A DNA stretch of 64,000 bases, from the NCBI RefSeq assembly GCF_009429125.1, contig NZ_CP045529.1, forward strand, positions 1,054,001 through 1,118,000. Reading direction: 5' to 3'. Numbering within the stretch: the stretch's first letter is position 1; every line of letters starts with the position of its first letter. The stretch comes from Luteimicrobium xylanilyticum. Its GTDB lineage: Bacteria > Actinomycetota > Actinomycetes > Actinomycetales > Cellulomonadaceae. The position numbers and the translations under genes are program-made. The notes beneath the pieces are model-generated. The model saw nothing but the letters and a program-made list of their open reading frames with translations. It was not told where the DNA came from and made no database searches. Of this stretch, positions 62,367 to 64,000 are shown piece after piece.

Positions 62367-63260
62367 TCACCCCTTGACGGCGCCGAGGACGCCGTTGACG
62401 AGGTAGCGCTGGATGAACAGGTAGCCGATGACCAGGGGTGCGGCGACGATGAGCGTGGCTGCTGCGAGCAGCCCCCACTGGTTGCCGTAGGTGCCCTTGA
62501 AGGCGTACAGCCCGACCGTGACCGGGAACTTCGTCGGGTCGGCGAGGAGGACGGTGGCGAGGATGATCTCGTTCCAGATCCATACCGCCTGCAGGATGAA
62601 GCAGGTGACCAGCGCGGGTCGTGCGAGCGGCAGGACGAACGTGAACAGGTAGCGCCAGTACCCGACGCCGTCCATGGCGGCGGCCTCGTCGAGCTCGCGC
62701 GGCAGGGACGACACGAAGCCGCTGAACAGGAGCGGACCCACGCCCACCCCGACGCCGACCATGAGGATGTAGCCGAGGCGGTTGTCGTACAGGTGCAGTC
62801 GCAGCAGGAGCTGGAACTGGGTGATGAGCGCGTTCGGCAGAAACAGCACGAGCGCGAACACGGCCCGCCAGACCTTGCCACCGCGGATGTATCCACGCGC
62901 GACGGGGAAGCCCATCACGAGGGCGATGAAGGTGCCGATGCCGGCGCCTGCCGCGGTGTACAGGATGCTGTTGAGGACGTAGGAACCGAAGTTCCCCTTG
63001 CTCCACGCCTGGCTGAAGTTGCTCCAGTGGGGCGAGTGCACGAGCCCGACCGGGTTGGAGGCGAACTCGGCGTTGCTCTTGAGCGCGGTGTTCGCGAGGA
63101 ACAGCAGCGGGAAGAGGAACAGGACGAGCACGGCGGCGACGCACAGGTAGAGCCAGATCCGGCCGCGTCGACGCGGCGGGCGGGTCCGTCCGCCGGCGTG
63201 ACGGCCCGAGGGCGTCGCGGCCGGTGCGGCCGCCGTGCTGGTGCTCGTGAGGGTGCTCAC
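62367..63260 (-). CDS. Carbohydrate ABC transporter permease, MalG type
   Basis: Inner-membrane permease of 297 residues with six helices after a basic, Thr/Ala/Pro-rich N-terminal tail. The EAA loop that contacts the ATPase is ELDEAAAMDGVGYWRYLFTFVLPLARPA, and PTKFPVTVGLYAFKG is typical of the CUT1 family for oligosaccharides. The GTG start overlaps the stop of the MalF-type gene. No ATPase is encoded nearby; CUT1 systems in Actinobacteria often share one MsiK-like ATPase. The substrate is probably a mannose-containing oligosaccharide, inferred from GH130. Confidence 0.9.
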   Translation of the reverse strand: MSTLTSTSTAAAPAATPSGRHAGGRTRPPRRRGRIWLYLCVAAVLVLFLFPLLFLANTALKSNAEFASNPVGLVHSPHWSNFSQAWSKGNFGSYVLNSILYTAAGAGIGTFIALVMGFPVARGYIRGGKVWRAVFALVLFLPNALITQFQLLLRLHLYDNRLGYILMVGVGVGVGPLLFSGFVSSLPRELDEAAAMDGVGYWRYLFTFVLPLARPALVTCFILQAVWIWNEIILATVLLADPTKFPVTVGLYAFKGTYGNQWGLLAAATLIVAAPLVIGYLFIQRYLVNGVLGAVKG

Positions 63261-64000
63261 AGGCGTGCCTCCCTCTTGCGCAGGTAGCGCATCGTGACCA
63301 CCACGATCGCGCCGACGAGGACGAACTGGACCATGGAGATGGCGGCCGCGTACCCCTGCGACTGCGAGAGGGTGGTGCCGGAGGTGCCGCCGAACCCTTG
63401 GACGTAGACCATGAGCGAGAGCACCTGTGTCGCCTTGTTGCTCGGTCCGGTCAGGACGTAGGTGAGCTGGTAGGACTGCATGGCGTTGACGACGCCGAGC
63501 AGCACGTTCGCGGTGATCGACGGCGCGAGCAGGGGCAGGGTCACGAGGCGGAACCGCTTCCAGCCCGAGGCGCCGTCGATGCTCGCGGCCTCGTACAGCT
63601 CCTCGGGGATCGACTGCAGCCCGGCCAGGAAGATGATGACGGAGACACCGACGACTGCCCAGATCTGGACGAACGTCACGAGGGCGAGCGCGAGCTTCGG
63701 GTCGCCGAAGAACGCCGAGTCGGTCCCGAACCAGGACAGCACCTTGGCCGCCGGGCCGCCTGACGGGTTGAACATCAGGGACCAGACGAGGCCGATGACG
63801 GTGACGCCGAGGACGGTCGGCATGAACACGACCGACCGGTAGAACGCGCGTCCACGGAGGGGTCGGTTGAGCAGCACCGAGATCCCGAGCGCCAGCGCGA
63901 GCTGGACGACCGTGCTGACGCCGGCGAAGACGAGCGTGTTCTTCAGGGCGTTCAGGTTGTCGTCGAGGTGGGCGGCGGAGAAGAAGGACCGGTAGTTGTC
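63257..64000 (-). CDS. Carbohydrate ABC transporter permease, MalF type (5' end outside window)
   Basis: Partial: the frame stays open to the last base, so the N-terminal helix or helices are beyond the window; an ATG at 63877 is internal. The visible 247 residues have about five membrane segments, beginning SFFSAAHLDDNLNALKNTLVF, and the EAA loop EELYEAASIDGASGWKRFRLVTLPLLAP. Partner of the MalG-type permease, overlapping it by GTGA. A binding protein gene is expected just upstream, outside the window. Confidence 0.88.
   Translation of the reverse strand, partial: DNYRSFFSAAHLDDNLNALKNTLVFAGVSTVVQLALALGISVLLNRPLRGRAFYRSVVFMPTVLGVTVIGLVWSLMFNPSGGPAAKVLSWFGTDSAFFGDPKLALALVTFVQIWAVVGVSVIIFLAGLQSIPEELYEAASIDGASGWKRFRLVTLPLLAPSITANVLLGVVNAMQSYQLTYVLTGPSNKATQVLSLMVYVQGFGGTSGTTLSQSQGYAAAISMVQFVLVGAIVVVTMRYLRKREARL

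Overview
The window is chromosomal DNA from a very GC-rich actinobacterium. The gene content (homodimeric NADP isocitrate dehydrogenase, DUF6350 and DUF3017 neighbours of purN and folD, class-E-type LAxTG surface protein, many leaderless genes) points to the Micrococcales. The secreted enzyme set (GH64 beta-1,3-glucanase with a ricin-type lectin tail, GH18 chitinase, two GH92 proteins, GH3) is what I would expect from Cellulosimicrobium or close relatives in the Promicromonosporaceae. This placement is from family knowledge, not from a search. No tRNA, rRNA, CRISPR array, transposase or phage gene was seen.

Layout. 1-7 kb: partial GNAT, a PcrA/UvrD helicase, a K+ channel, a second GNAT and an acyltransferase-3/SGNH membrane enzyme. 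7-12.3 kb: sucCD, a DUF6350 membrane protein, purN and an alpha/beta hydrolase. 12.3-17.2 kb: an accessory block with a hypothetical, a DUF4126-like membrane protein and two large low-complexity secreted proteins, the second a chaplin-like, collagen-like, LAETG-anchored mosaic. 17.2-24.8 kb: ZTP riboswitch-purH, a NYN/OST-HTH protein, a flavin reductase, DUF3017, aquaporin and icd. 24.8-34.8 kb: secreted GH3, an S51 peptidase, mdh, an Ada-AlkA fusion with ogt, a VOC protein, DUF167, purU and a GNAT. 34.8-43.4 kb: xylose-type ABC operon with a ROK regulator, then ZTP riboswitch-glyA-folD and a MocR-type aminotransferase. 43.4-64 kb: an extracellular polysaccharide-degradation region with GH18, GH64, GH92 (canonical), GH92 (divergent), a modular PAP2 phosphatase, a HAD/phosphomannomutase-like protein, GH130 and two ABC permeases.

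How it works together. Purine and one-carbon genes (purN, purH, purU, glyA, folD) lie in the same 30 kb, and two of these transcripts carry ZTP riboswitches. The TCA genes sucCD and icd share a CTTGAC-type near-palindrome in their promoters. The final 20 kb reads as a yeast or fungal cell-wall utilisation locus: beta-1,3-glucan (GH64), chitin (GH18), alpha-mannan (GH92), possibly phosphomannan (divergent GH92 plus PAP2 phosphatase), then uptake and intracellular mannoside handling (ABC permeases, GH130, HAD). The GH64, both GH92 and PAP2 genes share a promoter-embedded operator, YGACARCGYTGTCN, which suggests one LacI-type regulon.

Start sites were chosen mainly from Shine-Dalgarno position or, for more than a dozen genes, from a -10 hexamer lying exactly 6-7 nt before the start codon, the arrangement of leaderless transcripts.
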